64,000 nt of DNA from Helicobacter sp. GTDB taxonomy: Bacteria > Campylobacterota > Campylobacteria > Campylobacterales > Helicobacteraceae. Below, piece after piece: positions 50,122 through 58,875 of this stretch; the first letter of the stretch is position 1, and each line of letters opens with the position of its first letter. Both the position numbers and the translations under genes were made by a program. The DNA lies in assembly GCF_022770205.1 (NCBI RefSeq), contig NZ_JALEIK010000019.1, positions 174,969-238,968 on the forward strand, written 5' to 3'. The notes beneath the pieces were generated by a model. That model was not told the origin of the DNA and made no database searches. It worked only from the letters and a program-made list of their open reading frames with translations.

Positions 50122-50144
50122 AAGATTCCAACTTTTGGAATCTT
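50122..50144. terminator. Bidirectional hairpin terminator built from facing GATTCCA words
   Basis: AAGATTCCA and TGGAATCTT form a perfect 9-base inverted pair around ACTTT, between the convergent ends of the 70-residue gene and the MATE gene. The right arm touches the MATE stop codon. The arms are the recurrent window-wide word in opposite orientation. Confidence 0.68.
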
Positions 50145-51489
50145 AGACTTTCTGTTTTCTCCATATCCCACTTTGAAAAATTTTCCAATACACAAATGCT
50201 CTTAAAAAAGTTTCTAAACAAATACATAAATAAATATACTCTACAGCATATCCAAGCGTTGCAATAAAATAGCAAGGAAGAACACGCAATCCCCAAATCA
50301 TCACACTATTAATTGCTAATGTAATCTTCGTAATCCCAGCTCCACGCAATGCCCCATCTAAAATACAAATAAAAGCAAAAGGTAATTGAGAGATTCCAAT
50401 AGGGATAAGATAGCTTGCGCTTGCACTTATTGCTTCAATGTCTTGAGTGAAAAATCCTGCAAGCTCTGGAGCAAATACACTCATTATAAGCCCAACAAGC
50501 CCCATAAAGATTCCACCTAATAGCAAAGTATTTAGCGTGGAATATTTTGCTTCTAAAGGCTTCTTTGCTCCAAGATTTTGTCCCATTAACGCCATTGCAG
50601 CAATCATAAATCCAAAGCCCGGCATAAAAGCAAATCCTTCAATCCGTGTAGCTATCTGATAGCCCGCCAAATCATAAGTGCCATAAAGAGCTACAAATTT
50701 TGTCATAAATAAAATTGCAAAAAGCGTTAAAAACCGCTCCGCCCCACTTGGAATCCCAACAACAAATGCACGCCTAATGTAATTAAAATTAATCCGCCCC
50801 CTTAATGCAATAGGACTATTTTTATACACTAACAAAAGCAAAAAAAGTGCTAAAGTTTCTAGGGTATTAATAATTAATGTGCCAATAGCCGCCCCAATCA
50901 CACCAAAAGCAGGAATAAGGACAAAGCCAAAAATTAAAATAAACTTAATAAAAGGATTAATAAGCGTGATAATAACCTTAATATAAAAAGGGAATTTCGC
51001 AGCCCCAGCAGCAGAAAATGCAGAAATACTCACTTGCTTAATCAAAAGTAAAGGCACACTAAAAAGTGCGATTTCTAAATACGCACTTCCAATCTCGTGC
51101 GCTTCATTAGAGATTCCAATCCAAGAGAAAAAAATTTCATAACTAAAAAATCCCAACACCATCAAAGGCAAAGACAAACAAAAGGAGGCGAAGGTTAAAC
51201 TAAGTGCCACCTCATTTGCACTTCTTGCATCATTTGCACCTAGAAACCTAGCCACAAGCGCACTATTCCCAACAAAAATAATCGTCGTAAATGCAAAGAT
51301 TAGTAGCATAAAATTCAAACTAACCCCCACTGCTACAATTGCACTTGCTCCAAAAACACCAATCATCAACAAATCAATGCTAAGATTAATAATGTCCAAA
51401 AGCGAGTTTAACCCAGAAGGAATTGCAATATTTAGAATCCTACGGCTTCTATCTTTAGAGAAAAAACGCAATCGTCTTAACACTTCCAC
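50143..51489 (-). CDS. MATE-family multidrug efflux transporter
   Basis: Sodium- or proton-driven exporter of cationic compounds. The 448-residue product has about twelve hydrophobic helices in two similar halves. Typical features are IPSGLNSLLDIINLSIDLLMIGVFGASAIVAVGVSLN at the start and GIPSGAERFLTLFAILFMTKFVALYGTYDLAGYQIATRIEGFAFMPGFGFMIAAMALMGQNLGAKK at the start of the second half. The start is GTG (another GTG lies two codons on). Substrates cannot be read from sequence. Confidence 0.9.
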   Translation of the reverse strand: MEVLRRLRFFSKDRSRRILNIAIPSGLNSLLDIINLSIDLLMIGVFGASAIVAVGVSLNFMLLIFAFTTIIFVGNSALVARFLGANDARSANEVALSLTFASFCLSLPLMVLGFFSYEIFFSWIGISNEAHEIGSAYLEIALFSVPLLLIKQVSISAFSAAGAAKFPFYIKVIITLINPFIKFILIFGFVLIPAFGVIGAAIGTLIINTLETLALFLLLLVYKNSPIALRGRINFNYIRRAFVVGIPSGAERFLTLFAILFMTKFVALYGTYDLAGYQIATRIEGFAFMPGFGFMIAAMALMGQNLGAKKPLEAKYSTLNTLLLGGIFMGLVGLIMSVFAPELAGFFTQDIEAISASASYLIPIGISQLPFAFICILDGALRGAGITKITLAINSVMIWGLRVLPCYFIATLGYAVEYIYLCICLETFLRAFVYWKIFQSGIWRKQKV

Positions 51490-51546
51490 TCCAAGAATTA
51501 AAACTCAAATTGTAACAGATTTTAAAGCTTAAAATAAAGATTGCAT

Positions 51547-52947
51547 TTATTTCCAACACTCTGTATTTGTGATTCCAACATTCTCAGCCTTAAATGCAGG
51601 ATTTTTTCCTTCCTTTTTTTGCGCCTCATAATCCTTTAAAACCTTAATGGCAAGATTACTCAAAAGCAACATCACAATAATATTAATGCTTGCCATAAGC
51701 CCCATAAACACATCGGCTAAATCCCAAGCAAGCGATAAATTTAATTGCGCACCAATAAACACCATAAGCACAGCCAAAAAACGAAAAATCTGCAATGCAA
51801 GCTTATTCTCTGTAATAAACTTAAAATTTGCCTCTGCATAAAAATAATTTCCAATCAATGAAGTAAATGCAAACAGCACAATTGCAACACTCACAAACAT
51901 AAGCCCAAAAGTCCCTAAATGCCCTTGCATCACACCTTGAATTAGAAACATTCCTTGCAAGCTTTCTTTGTCGATATTGGAGCAAAGCACTATAAAAGCA
52001 CTTGCTGAACAAATAATTAGCGTATCAATAAACACCGATAGTGTTTGCACCATACCTTGCTTTGCTGGATGGCTAGTGTGTGCAGCGGCGGCGGCATTTG
52101 GTGCAGAACCCATACCCGCTTCATTAGAAAACAATCCACGCTTAATCCCAATCACAATTGCACTTCCAGCAAATCCGCCAAAAATTGCTTCAAAATTAAA
52201 GGCTTCCTGTAAAACATTTCCAAAAATAAGCGGAATCTTATCCACATTCATACCCACAATAATTAATGCCACCACAAGATAACCCAATGCCATAATTGGC
52301 ACTAAAACTGATGAAATGATTGCAGATTTCTTTGCTCCACCAAAGAAGAAAAACGCTACTAAAATCGCCAAAATTAAGCCCACAAAAAGCGTCAAATAAC
52401 CATTATTGTAAATTTCTTTTCCCACAAAAATTTCAAACGCAGAAGTGAGTGTGTAAGATTGTAATCCATTAAATCCGCAAGCAAAACAAAAGATTAAAGA
52501 AATGGCAAAGATTACACCAAGAATGCGTGAATTTAACGCACTCTCAATATAATACGCAGGACCACCCTTATAATGATGCTCTCCGTCTTTGCGCTTATAC
52601 ACTTGCGCCAAAGTAGATTCCACAAATGCACTTGCCCCACCAATAATAGCAGTAACCCACATCCAAAACAATGCTCCAACGCCCCCGCCAGTAATTGCTA
52701 CGGAAACCCCTACAATATTTCCGATTCCAACTCTTGAAGCCGTAGAAATCATTAATGCACCAAAGGGCGTAATATGCTCTTTGTTTCCACGCTCCTTTAA
52801 CACCCAAAATACATCTTTTAAAAAACGCAACTGAATTAAGCGCGTTCTAATCGTCAAATACAATCCGCATAAAATTAACGCAAAAACAAGCCAATAAGTG
52901 TATAAAAACCCACTGATAGCACCAACTAAATCATAAAATGCTTGCAT
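51547..52947 (-). CDS. Alanine/glycine:sodium symporter (AgcS/DAACS-like)
   Basis: Amino-acid:cation symporter. The 466-residue product shows the AgcS signatures: PFGALMISTASRVGIGNIVGVSVAITGGGVGALFWMWVTAIIGGASAFVESTLAQVYK, then KGGPAYYIESALNSRILG, then FSNEAGMGSAPNAAAAAHTSHPAKQGMVQTLSVFIDTLIICSASAFIVL. About eleven membrane helices are visible. AAAAGGATAAAT precedes the ATG. Downstream a 57-base gap separates it from the MATE gene. Alanine or glycine is the usual substrate in the family. Confidence 0.93.
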   Translation of the reverse strand: MQAFYDLVGAISGFLYTYWLVFALILCGLYLTIRTRLIQLRFLKDVFWVLKERGNKEHITPFGALMISTASRVGIGNIVGVSVAITGGGVGALFWMWVTAIIGGASAFVESTLAQVYKRKDGEHHYKGGPAYYIESALNSRILGVIFAISLIFCFACGFNGLQSYTLTSAFEIFVGKEIYNNGYLTLFVGLILAILVAFFFFGGAKKSAIISSVLVPIMALGYLVVALIIVGMNVDKIPLIFGNVLQEAFNFEAIFGGFAGSAIVIGIKRGLFSNEAGMGSAPNAAAAAHTSHPAKQGMVQTLSVFIDTLIICSASAFIVLCSNIDKESLQGMFLIQGVMQGHLGTFGLMFVSVAIVLFAFTSLIGNYFYAEANFKFITENKLALQIFRFLAVLMVFIGAQLNLSLAWDLADVFMGLMASINIIVMLLLSNLAIKVLKDYEAQKKEGKNPAFKAENVGITNTECWK

Positions 52948-53426
52948 ATTTATCCTTTTATTAAAAATTATTTTTTAAGATAGCACAATTCTATCAAAAT
53001 AGCAAAAAAAGAAGATTTTATCCCTCAAGAAGTAATCAAAGAGAAATAGAATAAACATCAATAAGAATTTTGAAATTTAGAGAAGGATAAATGCACAGCC
53101 CTTATTGATTTAATTAAAATCCCCCATGCCAATACCCGATTGTATAATTATGATATTGAAATTACGCATTTATCCTTCTATAAATTTCAAAAAATATAAA
53201 ATATTACTATGCATTCTCTATAATTCTATTTTAAAAAATATAAAAATGGTATTAAAAATTCAATAAATATTGATGCCTACCCATAAAACTAAAAGCGAGT
53301 AAAAATAGCAAAAATTCTTATAAAGCTTCTCTTTTAAAAAGAAAATTTATTCCATAAACGATTAGATTATATTTTATTGTTGGAATATCGTGTAGTTGGA
53401 ATCTTAGATTACATTATTTCTATTAA
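52948..53426. other. Gene-poor 479-base gap between agcS and tRNA-Leu
   Basis: I see no convincing protein gene here; frames are short and full of stops. It holds the agcS leader and promoter region (52948-53040), the long inverted repeat at 53068-53192, a very AT-rich stretch (53193-53340) and two GTTGGAAT words just before the tRNA end (53380 and 53395). An outer CATCAATA (53057) / TATTGATG (53269) pair may enlarge the inverted structure. Confidence 0.7.
53068..53192. repeat. Long inverted repeat, 27-base arms
   Basis: The left arm 53068-53094 is TTTTGAAATTTAGAGAAGGATAAATGC. The right arm 53166-53192 is its reverse complement with one mismatch. The arms enclose 71 bases. Each arm, read inward, ends in AGAAGGATAAATGC, which looks like a ribosome site and start codon. 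The frames behind them are only about 5 codons (plus) and 19 codons (minus). It could be a small mobile-element remnant, a structured RNA or a transcription stop. I saw no target-site duplication. Confidence 0.6.
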
Positions 53427-53513
53427 TGGTGCCGAGGGTCGGAATCGAACCGACACGGGGTTGCCCCCACCAGATTTTGAGTCTGGCGCGTCTACCAATT
53501 TCACCACCCCGGC
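53427..53513 (-). tRNA. tRNA-Leu (anticodon CAA)
   Basis: Minus-strand cloverleaf of 87 bases. Acceptor stem GCCGGGG pairs with CCTCGGC (one G-U), followed by A and an encoded CCA. The D-arm contains GAAATTGGTAGACGC. The anticodon stem CCAGA/TCTGG holds loop CTCAAAA, giving CAA for UUG codons. A long variable arm GGGGGCAACCCC, typical of class II tRNAs, and the T-arm GTCGGTTCGATTCCGAC follow. A TATAAT box lies upstream at 53527-53532. Confidence 0.96.
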
Positions 53514-53526
53514 ATTTAGAGGCGTA

Positions 53527-53532
53527 ATTATA
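53527..53532 (-). promoter_or_regulatory. -10 box of tRNA-Leu
   Basis: A minus-strand TATAAT ends 13 bases before the mature tRNA 5' end, so transcription would start about 6 bases upstream of the tRNA. This lets the tRNA be made independently of the leftward metal-transport genes. Confidence 0.65.
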
Positions 53533-53546
53533 TCCAAAAAATATTT

Positions 53547-53756
53547 TTATATCAAACCTTTTTCTAGTTTTTCTAAGCGCATTTCTTGTATTTTTTGCAT
53601 TTTTGTCAAATTTGCAGTAGCAGTAATTTGATTTAATAACACCCAAAGGCTAAGTGTCGCAAAAAGGATTGTAATCACACAAGCAATCAAAGCAATTTTT
53701 ACCGCTCTTTTTGCTGTGCTTTTAGCTAACTCTAAAGTTTTTTGTTGCTCTTCCAT
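53547..53756 (-). CDS. Small single-helix membrane protein, unknown function
   Basis: The 69-residue product has a basic, amphipathic start (MEEQQKTLELAKSTAKRAVK), one membrane helix (about 20-42, IALIACVITILFATLSLWVLL) and a coiled-coil tail (TKMQKIQEMRLEKLEKGL). AAAGGGATAGGA precedes the ATG. It follows the disrupted permease gene by 16 bases and looks like the last gene of that operon. I do not recognise a family. A link to metal transport is only positional. Confidence 0.6.
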   Translation of the reverse strand: MEEQQKTLELAKSTAKRAVKIALIACVITILFATLSLWVLLNQITATANLTKMQKIQEMRLEKLEKGLI

Positions 53757-53772
53757 TCCTATCCCTTTAATT

Positions 53773-54618
53773 TTAAGTTAATCGCATTTTAGAATTTAAA
53801 AAGTAATGATAAAATGCTAAAACAAAAGAAAACAAAGCCAAAACCATCACTATACTAGCACCTGCTTGCAAATCATAATAGTATGCAATTGTAATTCCAC
53901 CCAACATCGCACCACAAGAAATTACACTCGCCCAAAACATCATCTTTCCAAGCGAAGCGGTAAAAATTTCACTGCAATATGCCGGAATGCTCACAAGCGC
54001 AATAACAAGAATAATCCCAACAGAACGCATAGAAATCACAATCCCAACAGCAATTAGCACCATCAATGCAACACTAAACAAGCGCGTGTTAATTCCCTGA
54101 AGTTGCGTAAATTCATTATCGTAAGAAAACGCCAAAATCACACGATATTATAGCAGCAAAAACACAAACAAAAGGAAGCTAAAGCCAGCCATTACAAGAA
54201 TATCATTTTGCGTTATGCTTAAAATACTTCCAAACAAATATCCCATAAAGTCCTTGTTGTATCCCGGAGTTAATTCAACTAAAATCACACCCAATGCCAT
54301 CCCAAATGCCCATAAAGAACCAATTATGGAATCTAAACGCTCTTTTGCATATAAAAGCATATAAGCTAAAATCACTGCACAAAGCACACTAAAACCTGTT
54401 GCACCCACTAAAATAGGCAATCCAAAAAATGCCGCAATCCCAACGCCTCCATAGACACTATGTGCGATTCCACCTGCAATAAAAACCATACGATTTGTTA
54501 CCACAAGCGTGCCGATGATTCCACAAATTATGCTAGTAAAAAATGCTCCCATTAGAGCATTTTGCACAAATGTATAAGAAAGTGCATTAATCAACCAGCC
54601 ACTCCAAACTTTCTTCAT
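53773..54618 (-). pseudogene. znuB: Zinc/metal ABC transporter permease (ZnuB-like), interrupted by an in-frame stop
   Basis: The ORF track shows two pieces, 54148-54618 (156 residues) and 53773-54141 (122 residues). They are in the same frame: ...FLFVFLLL, then TAA, then YRVILAFSYDNEFTQLQGI. Together they make a normal ZnuB/MntB-type permease of about 280 residues. The first piece has GIIGTLVVTNRMVFIAGGIAHSVYGGVGIA and the second has MRSVGIILVIALVSIPAYCSEIFT with the last helices. A single base change could create the stop. Sequencing error, true loss, or read-through are all possible. The start overlaps the end of mqo by 32 bases, and the partner ATPase gene is upstream of mqo. Confidence 0.85.
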
Positions 54619-55942
54619 TAAGCTCTGTTTTGATTCTGTCCATTTTTACTTGCGCATTTAAATATTCTGCAATCTCTAGCATATCAATTAAAGCATTACG
54701 CATACAGCTAGTAGCTCCCGGACTTGGAGTCATATTAAAAGTGATTCCTTTGCCACTCTTAATTTTTTTCTCTCCTAGCACAAGCTTTTTTAGATTTTTA
54801 TCCAAAACTTGCGGACGGATTCCACCAAAACCTTTTGCATAAGTTAAATCCTCTAATTGAATAGAGGGAATGATTTTCTTAGCTTCTTCCCAAAAATACT
54901 TTTTCCCAATACTTGGAATCTCATACAAAAAATTTCTAAAGATGTAATTGCGAATTTCTTTATCTGATAGCAAATCCCACATAATTTTTGTCGTCGCACT
55001 GCCAAAGCCAAAAACTTTCATAAAATCCAAATAAGTTCCACTTTTAAAGCGTTCTAGTTTTGGTAAAGCAAGTGCTGTTGGTCCTAAACGATTCTTTCCT
55101 TGTGCAACAACATCAGGGTCTCCGTGGATTGCCGCAAAAGGAAGCTTAGGATTTTGCACAGTATAAACCTTGCCTTTTAATTTATCGCCGGGTATAAAAT
55201 AAAAACTTCCAGAAACAGGCAAACAGCCAAGATCAAGACCATAACCCATATTTTGCGCCAAAAACAAAGAATGCGCCCCAGCATCTACAAGCACAAAGGA
55301 CGCGCTAATAGCCTCTTTTCCTTTAGAGCGAATCAAATAGCGTCCATCATTTTGCTGTGTTATGCTTGCTACAAGATAATTAAAAAACACAGCGTGTTCA
55401 GGGCTTAAAGACTGCTCAATCATATGTGTCGCCACAGAGCAAAAATTCATCGCACAAAAGCTCTTACGCATACCAGAACCCACAATATTTTCAGTCCTAT
55501 CACTACCATCTGCCATTTTCACAACATTAGGTTCAATTTCTTTTAAATTCTCTTTTGTAAAGAACTCTAAATCCGGATAAATTTCTTTAAATTCTTCGTG
55601 GCGATTCTTTATAAAATCAACTTCTTTATCTCCTACGCCAATTACCATCTTTTGGTATTCAAAAATACTTTTGTTCTGTAACTTATGATACAAGGCATAA
55701 GATTCTATAAGCTTTGCTGAGCGTGAAACTTTCTTTGCCTTTTCAAAAGTATAATTTGTCTCAATATCTCCTGCGTGGATTGTTTGAGAATTATTATTTC
55801 CACTAGAACTCAATGTTGCAGGTTGTGCGTATTTCTCTAAAAGTGCCACTCTTTTAATGCCTGTATATTGCGTCAAAACATAAAACAACGCACTCCCAGA
55901 AATCCCCGCCCCAATTATTGCCGCATCATAAGAATTATTCAT
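54587..55942 (-). CDS. mqo: Malate:quinone oxidoreductase
   Basis: Membrane-associated FAD enzyme oxidising malate to oxaloacetate and passing electrons to quinone. The 451-residue product opens with a Rossmann FAD motif DAAIIGAGISGSALFYVLTQY, then LEKYAQPATLSSSGNNNSQTIHAGDIETNYT, and later FVLVDAGAHSLFLAQNMGYG and GITFNMTPSPGATSCMRNA. The GNNNSQT(I/L)H block is typical of Mqo. Unusually it lies between znuC and znuB. In H. pylori, from memory, mqo (HP0086) is instead beside the NlpC/P60 gene HP0087, whose likely counterpart here is at 56686-58020. Confidence 0.92.
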   Translation of the reverse strand: MNNSYDAAIIGAGISGSALFYVLTQYTGIKRVALLEKYAQPATLSSSGNNNSQTIHAGDIETNYTFEKAKKVSRSAKLIESYALYHKLQNKSIFEYQKMVIGVGDKEVDFIKNRHEEFKEIYPDLEFFTKENLKEIEPNVVKMADGSDRTENIVGSGMRKSFCAMNFCSVATHMIEQSLSPEHAVFFNYLVASITQQNDGRYLIRSKGKEAISASFVLVDAGAHSLFLAQNMGYGLDLGCLPVSGSFYFIPGDKLKGKVYTVQNPKLPFAAIHGDPDVVAQGKNRLGPTALALPKLERFKSGTYLDFMKVFGFGSATTKIMWDLLSDKEIRNYIFRNFLYEIPSIGKKYFWEEAKKIIPSIQLEDLTYAKGFGGIRPQVLDKNLKKLVLGEKKIKSGKGITFNMTPSPGATSCMRNALIDMLEIAEYLNAQVKMDRIKTELNEESLEWLVD

Positions 55943-56699
55943 TACCTTCTCCTATTTTAGAGTGCCATAAGCCCATGAGCATCTCAACCTCACAAAAATG
56001 CTCATCAAAAGCATTTATGGCATAAGCACTGCTTATATTATTTGGCAAATTATGCACCATAACTTCCTTATTGACATATAAGACTTTTTTTGCATATCCC
56101 AACAAGATAGAAACATCATGAGTTATCATTATTATAGTCTTTTCTTGATTAATTTGCTGTAATAGATGATAAATTTCTTTTTGACTTTTTGGATCAATGC
56201 TTGCAGTTGGCTCATCTAAAACCAACAAATTAGGATTACCACATAGTGCTCTAGCAATTAAAATGCGCTGCCTTTGTCCGCCAGAGAGTGCTCCAATCTT
56301 TTTGTGCGCAAAAGATTCCATATTTAACCTTGCTAAAAGCTCCGTTGCGGTTTCTTTTGCACCCTTTGGCAAAAATCCACCAAAAAGTCCGGGCTTTAAA
56401 AATCCCATCATCACCACTTCAAGTGCCGTAATGGGAAAATGACGATTCAAAAAAGTATTTTGCGGCACATAACCTATGCGCAAGTTAGAATCCTTAATAA
56501 TCTCTCCAGCACTCGGCTTTAAAAGCCCTACTAAAAGGCGTGCTAATGTGGTTTTACCACCACCATTTGGACCAATGATGACCCAAAAATCTCCTTTGGA
56601 AATCGTCCAATCCACATTATATAAAATTCTCTCTTTGGTAAAACAAAATTTAACATTTTTACAAACAATAATTTCTTGTTCGCTTTTATTGCCTAACAT
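55935..56699 (-). CDS. znuC: Zinc/metal ABC transporter ATP-binding protein (ZnuC-like)
   Basis: Cytoplasmic ATPase of a metal importer. The 254-residue product has Walker A IGPNGGGKTTLARLLVGLL, the family-typical IGYVPQN, then the signature ALSGGQRQRILIARALCG, Walker B LLVLDEPTASID and the H-loop MITHDVS. Closest family is ZnuC/MntB-type. It overlaps the upstream lipoprotein gene by 14 bases and mqo by 8. No periplasmic metal-binding protein (ZnuA) gene is in the window, and the permease is interrupted, so the importer may not work. Confidence 0.9.
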   Translation of the reverse strand: MLGNKSEQEIIVCKNVKFCFTKERILYNVDWTISKGDFWVIIGPNGGGKTTLARLLVGLLKPSAGEIIKDSNLRIGYVPQNTFLNRHFPITALEVVMMGFLKPGLFGGFLPKGAKETATELLARLNMESFAHKKIGALSGGQRQRILIARALCGNPNLLVLDEPTASIDPKSQKEIYHLLQQINQEKTIIMITHDVSILLGYAKKVLYVNKEVMVHNLPNNISSAYAINAFDEHFCEVEMLMGLWHSKIGEGNE

Positions 56700-58020
56700 T
56701 TAATGCATCTTCCCCAAATAAATTCCGCATTCCATAAATACGATCAATTAGCAGCCTATCTTGCACAATGCCTTTCACATTCTTACCAATTTCCACAGGA
56801 GTGATTAAAATTTTTCCTAAAATTTCTCTCCCTTCTTGTGTTTCATTTTGTAGCGTCCTTAATCCCCATATATCGTGCAAAACATAAATCTCTCCATCCA
56901 TTGCGCCAATATACAACATAATATGCCCCCGCATTCCTAAAAAAGTCGCAAATGGGATTCCATACTTTTTGATAGATTCTAACTTTTGCTCTCTTGAAAG
57001 TCCACTAAGATCTAAATAAACATCCATTTGCGCTTGTGAATTCCTAGGCAAAAAGATTCCAAAATTACCAAAAACATCGCGCAAAAACATAGAACAATCA
57101 CGATTGCCAAACATTCCTCCCCAACCATATTTCTCTCCCATTATATCTTGCCCAAGAGCCGCAACATTTGCATTTGAAAATACCATAGGAAACTTTGCAA
57201 AATCCTTTTGCTTTAGAACTACCCTTTGCGTATGGGTGTAACCACGCGCATTGCGCACATATATTTCTGTTTCAAATTCTTTTTTAGTGCTTCCAACAAG
57301 GGGCAAAAGCATACCAATTCTTGCACTCTCTAAAAACTCTTTGTGTGCATTTGTAAGCGGAGTATAATCCTTTTTGACAACAATAAAATCACGCGTTTTC
57401 CTTAAAGATTCCACTTGATTATCATTTAAGATTCCAACATCTAAGACATTTATCCAACCACTTACAAATCCACTCTCCACATACGCCCACTTTTTAGAAC
57501 GGGAATAATGCGTGATTAAAACAGGTGTGCCTAGATAGATAGAAGAATTCTGCCAATAATCAAAAGGAAAGCCCTCCCCTGCTGTTTTGGGATTATAAAA
57601 GCGTGGTTTATTTGTAGGTAAAACACGCAAATTAGAATTCCGAGTAATAATTGCTGGCTTTTTAACACTAGGGTAATGCTCTAAATTTGCCTCGTATTCT
57701 AAAGCTTGAATTTCCTTTTTTGTATAAGGCAATAAATTTTCCCCATAGCCTAAATTCGCATATGCTGCATTTAATCCCCATCTTAGTGTTTCCTGAGTAA
57801 ATTGTGGCTTTTTATCAAAGGGAGAAAAAAAGCGTGTCAAATACTCCTTTTTCAAGGATTGCATTGCCGCCCTATTTAGCTCTTTAGAATCCCTAACAAA
57901 TGGCGTTAAATCCTGCTCGGGCAGGATTATGTTTGCACTCTGATAATCTTTATGCACACAGCCGCTAAAGAACAAAAAACTAAGGCAAACAAAGATTGCT
58001 AAGATTTTATATTTTTTCAT
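56686..58020 (-). CDS. SH3/NlpC-P60 cell-wall peptidase lipoprotein
   Basis: Probable peptidoglycan hydrolase on the periplasmic face. I start it at the ATG at 58020 (AAAGGG upstream), giving 444 residues. The lipoprotein signal has a lipobox LFFSGC near residue 20. SH3-type segments lie in the middle (NLRVLPTNKPRFYNPKTAGEGFPFDYWQNSSIYLGTPV, KKWAYVESGFVSGWI). The C-terminal NlpC/P60 domain has the catalytic Cys in YGWGGMFGNRDCSMFLRDVFGNFGIFLPRNS and His in GMRGHIMLYIG. From memory this matches H. pylori HP0087. It heads the run znuC-mqo-znuB. Confidence 0.88.
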   Translation of the reverse strand: MKKYKILAIFVCLSFLFFSGCVHKDYQSANIILPEQDLTPFVRDSKELNRAAMQSLKKEYLTRFFSPFDKKPQFTQETLRWGLNAAYANLGYGENLLPYTKKEIQALEYEANLEHYPSVKKPAIITRNSNLRVLPTNKPRFYNPKTAGEGFPFDYWQNSSIYLGTPVLITHYSRSKKWAYVESGFVSGWINVLDVGILNDNQVESLRKTRDFIVVKKDYTPLTNAHKEFLESARIGMLLPLVGSTKKEFETEIYVRNARGYTHTQRVVLKQKDFAKFPMVFSNANVAALGQDIMGEKYGWGGMFGNRDCSMFLRDVFGNFGIFLPRNSQAQMDVYLDLSGLSREQKLESIKKYGIPFATFLGMRGHIMLYIGAMDGEIYVLHDIWGLRTLQNETQEGREILGKILITPVEIGKNVKGIVQDRLLIDRIYGMRNLFGEDALNVRQ

Positions 58021-58367
58021 TTCCACACCCTTTGGTAATTTTCCCTATCAAAGCCTACCATTACATTTTCTTTAGAATCTTTATCATACACAACAATAGG
58101 ACGCTTAAAAAGCATAGGCTCTTTTAAAAGCCACTCCTTAATTTCTGCATCACTTAAATCCAATTCTTTTAAAGCAAGTTTTTTATAAGTTGTCCCTTTT
58201 TTATTTAACAATATTCCAAAACCTACTTGTTTAACCCAAGATTCCAATTCTTCTTGTGTAGGTTTTTCCTTCTTTAAATCAATAAAGGTATATTCCACTC
58301 CTTTAGCATCTAAAAACTGCATTGCCTTCTTAACACTTCCACAAGTTTTGATTCCATACAATCGCAT
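58017..58367 (-). CDS. ArsC/Spx-family thioredoxin-like protein (YffB type)
   Basis: The 116-residue product (start at MRLYGIK, with AAGGA five bases upstream; the track adds two residues) has the family start YGIKTCGSVKKAMQFLDAKGVEYTFIDLKKEKPTQEEL. It also has LNKKGTTYKKL and LFKRPIVVYD with the cis-Pro region and Arg. A single active Cys in the KTCGSV loop, rather than CxxC, is typical of ArsC-like YffB proteins. True arsenate reductase activity is not implied. It overlaps the lipoprotein gene's start by 4 bases. Confidence 0.85.
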   Translation of the reverse strand: MRLYGIKTCGSVKKAMQFLDAKGVEYTFIDLKKEKPTQEELESWVKQVGFGILLNKKGTTYKKLALKELDLSDAEIKEWLLKEPMLFKRPIVVYDKDSKENVMVGFDRENYQRVWK

Positions 58368-58428
58368 AATCATCCTTTCTAACGCTAAACAATGTCTGCA
58401 TTATACAAAATTAGCCCTTATGCAAATT

Positions 58429-58875
58429 CTAAAACATTGCAAATCCTAGCAAAATACACTTATCAAAATAAGGCAGAACACACATTGCGTGGATTTTCCC
58501 ACTCATTCCAATGTCTTTTAAAGTTTCATAATAAGCAATATCAAATTGCAAATGGCTTCCCCTTTGCGTTGAAACCCCAACTCCACTTTGTGCATTAAAA
58601 GTAATAAACCGCTCTATCCTATCAAACACAAGCACCAAAGGATAAGATTGATTAAAAATTTCTTTTTCTTTTAAAGAAAGTAAATGGTAAGCATCAACGC
58701 TCACAAGCACACGATTCCTAAAACGCACAAAATTACGCTCTAAAGCTTGCTGATGCACCTGCTGATAAAAACTTTCAAAATCCATCGCTTGCAAACACAA
58801 ACAACACATTAAAATTACGATTCCAACTTTACAAAAACAACTAGAGCGTTTCAATAATTTTCTCAAATGCTCCAT
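58429..58875 (-). CDS. Predicted exported protein, unknown function
   Basis: The 148-residue frame overlaps the 3' end of purL by 35 bases. It has a basic N-terminus and a hydrophobic stretch ([14 protein letters not shown]) that looks like a Sec signal with cleavage after LQA, giving mature [15 protein letters not shown]. No domain is recognised; the mature part has [19 protein letters not shown] and several Cys. The ribosome site is weak, so the start is uncertain. The length, the signal and the leftward gene order favour a real gene. Confidence 0.6.
   Translation of the reverse strand: MEHLRKLLKRSSCFCKVGIVILMCCLCLQAMDFESFYQQVHQQALERNFVRFRNRVLVSVDAYHLLSLKEKEIFNQSYPLVLVFDRIERFITFNAQSGVGVSTQRGSHLQFDIAYYETLKDIGMSGKIHAMCVLPYFDKCILLGFAMF

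Noticed and set aside
53404-53646. 80-residue minus-strand ORF across the tRNA
   Set aside because: It reads straight through the tRNA-Leu gene (GGEIGRRARLKIWWGQPRVGSIPTLGT is a translated tRNA) and is a known type of false ORF.
58392-58598. 68-residue plus-strand ORF near the arsC-like gene
   Set aside because: It is antisense to the exported 148-residue gene, has no ribosome site and is Ser/His-rich in the manner of a shadow frame.
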